Positions 17,461-24,280 of a DNA stretch of 64,000 nucleotides are shown in pieces. Location: positions 1-64,000 of the forward strand of contig NZ_BPFA01000026.1 of assembly GCF_019655055.1 (NCBI RefSeq), written 5' to 3'. The notes below the pieces were generated by a model. It saw only the letters and a list, made by a program, of their open reading frames with translations. It was not told the origin of the DNA and ran no database searches. Position numbers and translations under genes: made by a program. How positions within the stretch are numbered: the first letter of the stretch is position 1; each line of letters starts with the position of its first letter. This DNA is from Shewanella sp. MBTL60-112-B2 (GTDB lineage: Bacteria; Pseudomonadota; Gammaproteobacteria; Enterobacterales; Shewanellaceae).

Positions 17461-17490
17461 TGACTGGCGGAGCATTTCGCCAGTCATCTT
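17461..17490 (+). terminator. hairpin terminator after polA
   Basis: TGACTGGCG (17461-17469) pairs perfectly with CGCCAGTCA (17478-17486) and is followed by TCTTCCT. The T-tract is imperfect, but the stem is strong and starts 15 bases after the polA stop. Confidence 0.65.
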
Positions 17491-17718
17491 CCTGTATATT
17501 TACCTGTTTCTTCCACATTGTTCGTATTCATGCAACCGCCGTTCTCTTAGCCGTGAAAACCAACAACACCGCAAAACAAATATAAACACTTGATATTTAA
17601 TCGTTAAACTGAAATTTTACGATCATTTAGTGTATCTTTATTGAACAAACATTGAGATACCCATCACATTATTGTGTGTTTTTTACAAAAACAGTTTTTC
17701 ATATAGCGTTTAATGGAG

Positions 17719-17724
17719 TAATAT
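17719..17724 (+). promoter_or_regulatory. -10 box of the Spot 42 RNA gene
   Basis: TAATAT ends seven bases before the expected first base of Spot 42 (17732). Upstream, ATTGTGTGTTTTTTACAAA (17671-17689) resembles a weak CRP site, which would fit the known repression of spf by cAMP-CRP in E. coli; the match is poor and is only a suggestion. Confidence 0.6.
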
Positions 17725-17731
17725 TCTCGGC

Positions 17732-17848
17732 GTAGGGTACAGAGGTTAAGATGTTCTATCTTTCAGACCTTTTTTTTACGTTTGCTACTTTGTAGTAAAT
17801 GGCCAAATTATGGCGCCTCAGTGAATCTAATTCGCTGGGGCTTTTTTT
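17732..17848 (+). ncRNA. spf: Spot 42 small regulatory RNA
   Basis: The RNA starts with GTAGGGTACAGAGG and continues with an almost unchanged match to the E. coli Spot 42 5' region (AAGATGTTCTATCTTTCAGACC at 17749-17770). It ends in a terminator in which CCTCAGTGAA pairs with TTCGCTGGGG before a run of seven Ts (17842-17848). The position between polA and engB is the conserved site of spf. Spot 42 is an Hfq-binding RNA that represses carbon-use genes under catabolite control; its targets in this organism are not shown by the sequence. Confidence 0.93.
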
Positions 17849-17988
17849 CGTCTGAAATAAATTTTAGAGTAATTACTTTAAATCGAACAAAATTCGAGTT
17901 ATGCTGTGTTCATTGAGCGATATCAACATAGTTTGATTGAACTTGAGTCTTGTTGAATTTAGCTTCTCCCCAAAAGAGCTAATTTATG

Positions 17989-18017
17989 CCGATGGTTTAT
18001 GCCGTCGGTTTTTTTTT
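17989..18017 (+). terminator. second intrinsic terminator downstream of Spot 42
   Basis: CCGATGG (17989-17995) pairs with CCGTCGG (18002-18008) through one G-U pair and is followed by nine Ts. No gene on this strand ends here, and Spot 42 already has its own terminator, so it may end a separate small transcript. The rest of 17,447-18,116 holds no ORF I can support. Confidence 0.65.
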
Positions 18018-18046
18018 GCCTGAAATTGAGTAATATCGTAATAGAG

Positions 18047-18075
18047 GCAAAAAAAACGCCCCCATTTGGGAGCGT
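18047..18075 (-). terminator. intrinsic terminator of engB
   Basis: Read on the minus strand, ACGCTCCC-AAAT-GGGGGCGT (with one U-G pair) is followed by a run of eight Ts (18049-18056 on the plus strand as As). It lies about 40 bases past the engB stop. Confidence 0.8.
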
Positions 18076-18116
18076 CATTTAGCTAGCTGCGACTAATCAA
18101 TATAACAACAGATTGA

Positions 18117-18818
18117 TTATTTGTTGTCAGCTTCGGCTTGAGCGGCAATCGCATCGGCTTCTATTTGTTGCATCAACCATTCTGGCTTACACCAACTATC
18201 TAGAATCCCCAATACCTTGCCTTTACCAATCCCTTTTAATGAAGAGAAAGGCTCAACCTTTACGCCGTCTTCAAAATGGCTTAGTTTCTTGCGCACTTCA
18301 TTAACCATCTTCATTCTAGCGCTTTGACCTAGCTTATCAGCTTTGGTTAACAATGCTAAAACAGGAATATGGCTCTGAACTGCCCACTCAATCATTTGCA
18401 TATCAAGATCTTTTAGTGGATGACGGATATCCATCAATACCACCACACCGCTTAAACAATCACGCTTAAGCAAGTATTCACCCAAAGATTCTTGCCACTT
18501 TAGCTTAAGAGCCAAAGGTACTTGAGCAAAACCATAACCCGGTAAATCCACCAAACGACGGTGTTTATCCAATCTAAAAACGTTAATTAACTGCGTACGT
18601 CCAGGCGTTTTACTGGTTCGAGCAATTTTCTGCTCAGTTAGTAAATTTAAAGCACTCGACTTACCCGCGTTCGAACGACCCGCAAATGCGATCTCCACCC
18701 CAACATCACCAGGGAGGTATTCATTCAAATGTGCAATATCAGGTGCACTAATTAAAAACTCTGCTTTACGGAAATCGATACGAGATTCACTCACAATTAA
18801 CTCCAAAATTTTACTCAT
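18117..18818 (-). CDS. engB: ribosome biogenesis GTPase EngB (YihA/YsxC)
   Basis: EngB is an essential GTPase needed to assemble the 50S subunit. The G motifs are clear: G1 GRSNAGKSS, G3 DLPGYGFAQ (DxPG), G4 TKADKL and the G5-like SSLKG. Before the GTPase core is the family N-terminus, with FLISAPDIAHLNEYLP. The protein has 233 residues, slightly longer than E. coli YihA (210) because of an alanine- and acid-rich tail. It is divergent from the cytochrome c4 gene, and the 145 bases between must hold both promoters. Confidence 0.95.
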   Translation of the reverse strand: MSKILELIVSESRIDFRKAEFLISAPDIAHLNEYLPGDVGVEIAFAGRSNAGKSSALNLLTEQKIARTSKTPGRTQLINVFRLDKHRRLVDLPGYGFAQVPLALKLKWQESLGEYLLKRDCLSGVVVLMDIRHPLKDLDMQMIEWAVQSHIPVLALLTKADKLGQSARMKMVNEVRKKLSHFEDGVKVEPFSSLKGIGKGKVLGILDSWCKPEWLMQQIEADAIAAQAEADNK

Positions 18819-18963
18819 AAACTTTTATAAATATCGAAGAGTTGCTTACATTTTCACAATTTAGTGTAAAATATTACCCCGATCACATAAAATACATTTT
18901 ATCACGCTTGCGGGTCTTCCTAGTAAGCTCAGGACAAATATTTTAATAAGAAGTTGGAACGCC

Positions 18964-19584
18964 ATGAAAAAGTTAGCTCTTGCGCTGTCTGTTTTAGCCA
19001 CAATCTCTTCACCTGCTATGGCCGAAGGAAATGCCGAAGCCGGAAAAACTAAAGCCATTGTTTGTTCTGCTTGTCACGGTGTTGACGGTAACAGCATGAT
19101 AGACATGTACCCTAAGCTTGCTGGTCAACACGTTACCTACCTTGAAAAGCAGCTACATGATTTCCGCAGTGCAGCACAGACTGGTGGAAAAGAAGGCCGT
19201 ATGGACCCAATCATGGGCGGTATGTCTGTCGCCCTTAGCGATCAAGATATCGCAGACCTTGCGGCATTTTATGCTAGCCAAACCAATAAAGATATCGAAG
19301 TTAAAGATATCCCAGAGCTAGGTGCGCAGCTTTATACCACTGGTGACTCTGCTCGCGGCATCACTGCTTGTATCGCATGTCATGGTCCTGAAGGTAAAGG
19401 AATGGAGCTTGCAGGTTTCCCTGCAATCAACAGCCAACATGCAAATTATATCAAGATCCAGCTAAATAAGTTCCACGATACAAATCGTAACAACGACCTA
19501 AATGGCATGATGCAAGACGTTGCAAAAAAATTAAATGCAGCCGATATCGAAGCATTATCTAAATATATATCAAGCCTTAACTAA
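18964..19584 (+). CDS. cytochrome c4, dihaem
   Basis: The protein has a cleavable signal peptide (MKKLALALSVLATISSPAMA, cut after residue 20) and two CxxCH haem sites, CSACH at Cys 34-His 38 and CIACH in the second half, so it is a periplasmic dihaem electron carrier. The two-domain layout with MDPIMGG and YASQTNKD between domains fits cytochrome c4, which feeds electrons to cbb3-type oxidases in relatives. The length of 206 is typical. In many gammaproteobacteria this gene is next to engB, as here. A terminator follows at 19601. Confidence 0.93.
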   Translation: MKKLALALSVLATISSPAMAEGNAEAGKTKAIVCSACHGVDGNSMIDMYPKLAGQHVTYLEKQLHDFRSAAQTGGKEGRMDPIMGGMSVALSDQDIADLAAFYASQTNKDIEVKDIPELGAQLYTTGDSARGITACIACHGPEGKGMELAGFPAINSQHANYIKIQLNKFHDTNRNNDLNGMMQDVAKKLNAADIEALSKYISSLN

Positions 19585-19600
19585 ATATTAGCAAGATCTA

Positions 19601-19627
19601 AAAAGGACGGATTAACCGTCCTTTTTT
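19601..19627 (+). terminator. intrinsic terminator of the cytochrome c4 gene
   Basis: AAGGACGG (19603-19610) and CCGTCCTT (19616-19623) form an 8-base stem with loop ATTAA, followed by TTTTT. Confidence 0.88.
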
Positions 19628-19643
19628 ATATCATCTCGTTTAC

Positions 19644-19655
19644 GTTTACGTAAAC
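19644..19655. promoter_or_regulatory. 12-base perfect palindrome, possible operator
   Basis: GTTTACGTAAAC is an exact palindrome just past the cytochrome c4 terminator. Downstream, TTGACA (19672-19677) and TTTAAA (19695-19700) are spaced by 17 bases and make a plausible sigma-70 promoter reading toward the Csr RNA. The regulator is unknown. Confidence 0.35.
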
Positions 19656-19889
19656 TTAAGGCAAAACCCTCTTGACAGAGATCACAGTTCTAGGTTTAAA
19701 TAAGCCCCGTACCGAGATGAACCCAACTGTTAGTACAAAAATTATTTAATAATAACTTTCAGATTTCGGTATTTATACATTTAAGATACAAGAATAAAGT
19801 AACGAAATAATAACAATAATATTGAGACCACTCACTAAAAATAATAAGAGTCGAGATTTCAGTTTGAAGTCCAGGTCGCAAGAATTTAG

Positions 19890-20331
19890 TAAGGATTTGG
19901 TTAGGAAGGCCAAAACGCTATTTAGCATTGACCCTTACATTCAGAGAAACATCTACCAATAGGAAAGTGTTTGTAGGATACAAACATAGCAAAGGAAGCT
20001 GATGCTTTGGATGCACTTGCGGGAAGCTTGTTATCACTGGAAGATACTTAAAAAAATATACATGGATGGTTACTTAGGCGTCATTGGATGGACGAATAAA
20101 AATTGTGATGTGTCTTTAAAGACCATCTACGGAAACTGTCGTCGGGAAGACGACAGGTCTAAAAATAAAGTGTCGGGAAGACCATAAACTATAAGACATG
20201 CATGGAAAGCAGACAAAAAATAAGATGGATATTGACCGGGATAGTCACATAGCAAGTACGGATACTTGAAATCAGAATTGGTGTCGATTGACACTTTATA
20301 GAGGCGACAGATTAATCTGTCGCCTTTTTTT
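19890..20331 (+). ncRNA. csrC: CsrB/CsrC-family CsrA-sequestering RNA
   Basis: The region carries about 15 GGA-containing motifs, many in hairpin loops: GTTTGTA-GGA-TACAAAC (19970-19986), CTGTCGTC-GGGAA-GACGACAG (20137-20157) and CAAGTA-CGGA-TACTTG. This is how CsrB and CsrC bind many CsrA dimers. The 3' terminator, AGGCGACAG-ATTAAT-CTGTCGCCT plus Ts (20302-20331), is nearly identical to that of E. coli csrC. The site between engB and yihI is also the E. coli csrC site, here with cytochrome c4 inserted. The 5' end is not fixed: GGA motifs begin at 19892, and the start could lie between about 19,700 and 19,960. Transcription is usually driven by the BarA/UvrY system; I did not find a clear UvrY box. 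Confidence 0.8.
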
Positions 20332-20344
20332 ATTTCTCCCTCTA

Positions 20345-20625
20345 ATACCAATCAGTATAAGAATTTGATCAACTCAGAACGATTTTTGGCAAACTAATTC
20401 TAGGCGAATAGCTGCAATAATGGTTATTCCCTTATAAATCTATTCAACGCAGAAGTAGGCAGCCAAAAACGTTCCAGAATGGCGAGTTTTAGCGATTCTG
20501 ATGCAGTGACTCTCAATAAACAAAGAGGGACCTTGAACCTAGTTCAACTATGCTCTTCATTCGTTGCCTTGCCTCAAAACCGCTAAATTCTCGCTGAGTG
20601 ACTAAATATTTATACTGATTGGTAT
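20345..20625. mobile_element. MITE-like non-coding element with 16-base perfect terminal inverted repeats
   Basis: ATACCAATCAGTATAA (20345-20360) is exactly repeated in reverse complement at 20610-20625. Inside are more inverted pairs: GAACGATTTTTGGC (20377-20390) with GCCAAAAACGTTC (20462-20474), and GCGAGTTTTAGCG (about 20481) with CGCTAAATTCTCGC (20581-20594). There is no ORF, so it needs a transposase in trans. It lies between the Csr RNA terminator and the methyltransferase gene. Confidence 0.78.
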
Positions 20626-20675
20626 AATATCTTCATTTATACTCAAATTAATTAAGTCATTGGTTTAGCGAACAT

Positions 20676-21344
20676 ATGCGCAGATGCCCTCTTTGTCATA
20701 GTGATAATACAACTCGGTTTTATGCCAATAAAAAACGCTGTTTGTATCATTGTCATCTATGCCAATTAGTATTTGCAGACGCCAACTCACACTTACCTCC
20801 TTCTGCTGAGCTGCAAAAGTATCGCCTCGCCAATAACAAACAAAACCCTCTCGCAAGATTTATGCTAGATCTTGTCGAGCAATGTGACGATGGCCATACG
20901 CCTTTGCTGGGGCTTAACTTTGGCCGCACCCTAGACAACAAGACTCTGAGAAAAATCAGTAAAAAAGGTCATCAACTCAATCAATATGATCCTAGCCTTG
21001 CACCATGGAATCGCTCCCTTAAGCAAGAATATGATTTTATTTGCTGCTATCGAGTGTTTGAACACTTTCGTTTTCCCTTTAAAGAATGGGATCTACTAAC
21101 CCAACTGCTTAAACCTGGCGGCTGGCTGGCTATTTGTACGCCACTATTGAGTGATTTGAACGCATTTGAAAAGTGGCACCATAAAAATAATCTGACCCAT
21201 GTGAGCTTTTATCAGCAGGCAACCTTTGAGTTTCTAGCAAACAAAGTCGGTTTTAAGCTATTATTTGCAGCAAACGATCTCATTCTGGTGCAAAAACCAT
21301 CAGGATCTGATATAACACGCGACCAAACTTCAGTTGTTGTATGA
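20676..21344 (+). CDS. zinc-ribbon SAM-methyltransferase-like protein
   Basis: The 222-residue protein begins with a zinc ribbon (CPLC at residues 4-7 and CHLC about 20 residues later). It continues as a Methyltransf_23-type domain with YDFICCYRVFEHFRFP (motif with the acidic loop and H-F) and LLKPGGWLAICTPL (post-motif III). The usual GxGxG SAM loop is replaced by LLGLNFGRTL, so SAM binding may be altered. Similar two-part proteins methylate sugars or small metabolites in other bacteria. It stands between the MITE-like element and yihI, starts 51 bases after the element and has no strong Shine-Dalgarno sequence, so its promoter may partly derive from the element. Substrate unknown. Confidence 0.7.
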   Translation: MRRCPLCHSDNTTRFYANKKRCLYHCHLCQLVFADANSHLPPSAELQKYRLANNKQNPLARFMLDLVEQCDDGHTPLLGLNFGRTLDNKTLRKISKKGHQLNQYDPSLAPWNRSLKQEYDFICCYRVFEHFRFPFKEWDLLTQLLKPGGWLAICTPLLSDLNAFEKWHHKNNLTHVSFYQQATFEFLANKVGFKLLFAANDLILVQKPSGSDITRDQTSVVV

Positions 21345-21396
21345 GCCTAGACGCTTTTCAGCAATAGAGTCTTTTAAGTTATCGAGATAAGCGATC

Positions 21397-21933
21397 ATGT
21401 CCCGTAGTAAGAAAATGCGTAAGAGCAACGATAATGCTCCAAAATTAGCCCCAAGAACCAAAAAGAAAGAGCGTGTTCTTGCAGGCAAGAAACAAGTTGC
21501 TGGCAATAAAGCGGGAAGTCGTCATAACGCTTCGATGATTGAAAGCCAAGCTAACGGCGGTAAAGCTAAGAGCGCTGACCCACGTCACGGCAGCAAAAAG
21601 CCTGTTCAACTGCACATCAATACCGAAGCTAAGGTTGAGAAGAAGCCTCAAGGGCCAAAACTAACTGATGAGCAGAAGTTGTTGAAGCTTGAGGAAGACC
21701 CAAGACTAAACGGCCTGCTAGATATGCTTGAAGAAGGTAAGAACCTGAACACAGACGATCAAAAGTGGTTAGACAAGCAGTTAAATCAAATTGAAGCGCT
21801 AATGATAAAGCTGGGCATCACCGACGAAGAAGACGATGAGCCACAAAGCAGAAAAGCCGTTAGTGATGATGACTTATTTGATAAGTTTGAGTCTGGCGCA
21901 GATCTGCTAAAAGACTACCAACACAAAGATTAA
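21397..21933 (+). CDS. yihI: Der GTPase-activating protein YihI
   Basis: YihI stimulates the GTPase Der (EngA) and so slows 50S assembly early in growth. The 178-residue protein has the expected layout. A very basic, low-complexity N-terminus (residues 1-60, with KMRKSNDNAPKLAPRTKKKER) precedes a conserved helical core LEEDPRLNGLLDMLEEGKNLNTDDQKWLDKQLNQIEALM (core around LLDMLEEG and the later LMIKLGI) and an acidic tail. It lies in the engB-csr-yihI-hemN neighbourhood known from enteric bacteria and Vibrio. A terminator follows at 21953. Confidence 0.9.
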   Translation: MSRSKKMRKSNDNAPKLAPRTKKKERVLAGKKQVAGNKAGSRHNASMIESQANGGKAKSADPRHGSKKPVQLHINTEAKVEKKPQGPKLTDEQKLLKLEEDPRLNGLLDMLEEGKNLNTDDQKWLDKQLNQIEALMIKLGITDEEDDEPQSRKAVSDDDLFDKFESGADLLKDYQHKD

Positions 21934-21952
21934 CTCTTAATGTGTATACCCC

Positions 21953-21982
21953 TATGGCATCTTTATTGATGCCATATTTTTA
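21953..21982 (+). terminator. intrinsic terminator after yihI
   Basis: ATGGCATC (21954-21961) and GATGCCAT (21968-21975) form a perfect 8-base stem with a 6-base loop, followed by ATTTTTA. Confidence 0.8.
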
Positions 21983-22024
21983 TCCATAATCGTCTCTTTC
22001 TCTCACTTACCGTTAGGGTTTTGC

Positions 22025-22492
22025 ATGACTACAACCTTTATTGTCCTCGCCATCATTATCGTCGTTGCACTGGCAGCCTACGCTGGCTACCTACTGATTA
22101 AAGTGCGTAAGCAAAAACAACTCCAAGCCAAGCTGAAACAAGAGCGAGCCGATGCTGCCAAAGCCAAGGCGAATGAACTGCTCGACAATATTCGCTATAT
22201 CGCTACCGCGATGCTAGAAGAACGCTGTGAACTGTCAGAAGGTGTCATGCGCATTGCTAAGCTGTCTCAGTTAGTCGGGATATCTGAGCGCATCGCCAGC
22301 CAGTACCCCGCCATTTTTCAGCACTTTGACGTTATTAAAGCACACCCAATCAAAGAACAGCGTAAGGCTTTAGACAAACAACAGCGCATGAAACTCGACT
22401 TCGCGCGTATGCGTTCTGAAAGTGAGCTAGAGCTCAAAATATTAGAAGAAGCCAAGCAACTTAGTGAACTAAACCTCGGCTTATTACACTAA
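22025..22492 (+). CDS. DUF2489 family membrane-anchored protein
   Basis: The 155-residue protein has one N-terminal membrane span (residues 4-25, FIVLAIIIVVALAAYAGYLLI) followed by a basic and helical, partly coiled-coil stretch (about 28-55) and a cytoplasmic domain with LDNIRYIATAMLEERCELSEGVMRI, the conserved part of DUF2489. The gene is regularly found between yihI and hemN in Vibrio and Shewanella. No function is known; the anchor suggests a cytoplasmic domain tethered to the inner membrane. Confidence 0.82.
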   Translation: MTTTFIVLAIIIVVALAAYAGYLLIKVRKQKQLQAKLKQERADAAKAKANELLDNIRYIATAMLEERCELSEGVMRIAKLSQLVGISERIASQYPAIFQHFDVIKAHPIKEQRKALDKQQRMKLDFARMRSESELELKILEEAKQLSELNLGLLH

Positions 22493-22741
22493 TATTCGAT
22501 GCGATAGAGATTACTGGCTTTAAAAGGGCAGCATCCAAATCGCAGATATGACATATTTTGCTCATATAGGGTGAGTCTGTGCACAAAATTTTCCCAAGAC
22601 CACAGACATCCACCTCATTTTCAGCGATATTCAGTCACACTTTGCTACCCATATTGAATTTTTACAACATGGATCAAGGTTATTCAACAAATAACCGTGC
22701 ATACTTCACATGTTGCTAAACTACACGCCGGAGGACACGCC

Positions 22742-24118
22742 TTGAAGCAGCCCACCCCAATTAGTTGGGATCAGTCAATGATCGAAAAGTACAATTATAG
22801 CGGTCCACGTTATACTTCTTATCCGACGGCCTTGGAATTCGATGACTCGTTTACCGAGGAAAAATTGCTGACTTCTATCAAGAACAGCAAGAGTGACAAG
22901 CTTTCTCTTTATATCCATATTCCTTTCTGCGCCAAGCTTTGTTACTACTGTGGCTGCAATAAAGTTATCACTCGTCATCAACATAAAGCCGATCAGTACA
23001 TTGAGTATCTAGCGGCTGAAATCGTTAAACGCGCACCGCTGTTTAAAAATTACTTAGTGACCCAAATTCACTGGGGTGGCGGTACACCGACATTCCTAAC
23101 TCCTGAGCAAATTCTTAAGTTATCAGCACTCATCAAGGCTAACTTCAACGTTGCCGATGTAGGTGAATACTCAATTGAAGTCGATCCTCGTGAAATCGAG
23201 CTGTCGATGCTAGACACTCTAAAAGAAGCGGGCTTCAACCGTATATCTATCGGTGTGCAAGACTTCAATAAGAAGGTTCAAGTTGCAGTAAACCGTGAGC
23301 AAGACGAGCAGTTTATCTTCGACCTAATGGCACGAGCTAAAGAGCTAGGTTTTGTTTCAACTAACATCGACCTAATCTACGGCTTGCCTCACCAAACGCC
23401 TGAGACTTTTGCTGAAACCATGCAGCGCGTACTGGATCTAAATCCAGACCGTCTATCAGTATTTAACTACGCTCACCTGCCGTCTCGTTTTGCAGCCCAG
23501 CGTAAGATTAAAGATGAAGATCTAGCATCACCACAGCAAAAGCTTGATATGTTGCACCAAACTATCGAGACCCTAACCGGTGCGGGTTACCAGTACATTG
23601 GTATGGACCACTTTGCTAAGCCAGATGATGAGCTCTCGATTCTGCAGAACGAAGGCCGTTTACACCGTAACTTCCAAGGTTACACTACTCAAGAAGAGTG
23701 TGACCTATTGGGTCTAGGTGTGTCTTCAATCAGCCAGATTGGCGATTGCTACGCACAGAACCAAAAAGACATTCGTCCATACTTCGAGTCTATCGATGCT
23801 AATGGTCATGCGCTTTGGAAAGGTTGTAGCTTAAACCGTGACGACGAAATTCGCCGTGTAGTCATTAAGCAGCTTATCTGCCACTTCGACCTAGATATGG
23901 CGAAGATTGAAGAGAAGCTAAACATCAACTTCGAAGAGTACTTTGCAGAAGATCTTAAACTACTGCAAACCTTCATCGATGATAAGCTAGTCGATATCAC
24001 AGACCGCAAAATCACTATCAGCCCAACTGGCCGCTTATTGATCCGCAACATCTGTATCTGTTTCGACGTTTACTACCGTGAAAAAGCAAGACAACAACAG
24101 TTCTCTCGCGTTATCTAA
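22742..24118 (+). CDS. hemN: oxygen-independent coproporphyrinogen III dehydrogenase
   Basis: HemN is a radical SAM enzyme that converts coproporphyrinogen III to protoporphyrinogen IX without oxygen in haem synthesis. The 4Fe-4S cluster motif is in PFCAKLCYYCGC (Cys 63, 67, 70, plus Cys 72). Later GGGTPTFL, DPREIE, GVQDFN and NIDLIYGLPHQTP are HemN marks, and the protein ends in QQFSRVI exactly like E. coli. The start was set at the TTG at 22742, which follows GGAGG with 7-base spacing and gives 458 residues (E. coli 457). An upstream GTG at 22697 in the same frame lacks a Shine-Dalgarno sequence and would add 15 poorly conserved residues. Confidence 0.96.
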   Translation: MKQPTPISWDQSMIEKYNYSGPRYTSYPTALEFDDSFTEEKLLTSIKNSKSDKLSLYIHIPFCAKLCYYCGCNKVITRHQHKADQYIEYLAAEIVKRAPLFKNYLVTQIHWGGGTPTFLTPEQILKLSALIKANFNVADVGEYSIEVDPREIELSMLDTLKEAGFNRISIGVQDFNKKVQVAVNREQDEQFIFDLMARAKELGFVSTNIDLIYGLPHQTPETFAETMQRVLDLNPDRLSVFNYAHLPSRFAAQRKIKDEDLASPQQKLDMLHQTIETLTGAGYQYIGMDHFAKPDDELSILQNEGRLHRNFQGYTTQEECDLLGLGVSSISQIGDCYAQNQKDIRPYFESIDANGHALWKGCSLNRDDEIRRVVIKQLICHFDLDMAKIEEKLNINFEEYFAEDLKLLQTFIDDKLVDITDRKITISPTGRLLIRNICICFDVYYREKARQQQFSRVI

Positions 24119-24138
24119 TCACATCTGATTAGACTCCT

Positions 24139-24166
24139 TAAAAGCCGGCATTAGTCGGCTTTTTTG
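24139..24166 (+). terminator. intrinsic terminator after hemN
   Basis: AAAAGCCG and CGGCTTTTTT flank the loop GCATTAGT, and a T-run follows. It lies about 20 bases past the hemN stop. Confidence 0.8.
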
Positions 24167-24280
24167 TACCTGAAAAAACTGAAAGTCCAGCTTGTCACAT
24201 TTCGTATAATTTTCATCCGTGACCTTTGCAATTGGTAACGGCATAATCAGCCTCATAATTAAAATAATAAAGGATGATTT

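Noticed and set aside
18861..19058. 65-residue minus-strand frame over the cytochrome c4 start
   Set aside because: It is antisense to the signal peptide of a clear gene, covers the divergent promoter and has no recognisable features.
20002..20351. Two small frames, one on each strand, inside the Csr RNA region
   Set aside because: They coincide with GGA hairpins and the terminator of a structured RNA and have no ribosome sites or family resemblance.
22697..22741. Upstream GTG start for hemN
   Set aside because: It lacks a ribosome site, while TTG at 22742 has GGAGG and gives the family length and cysteine positions.
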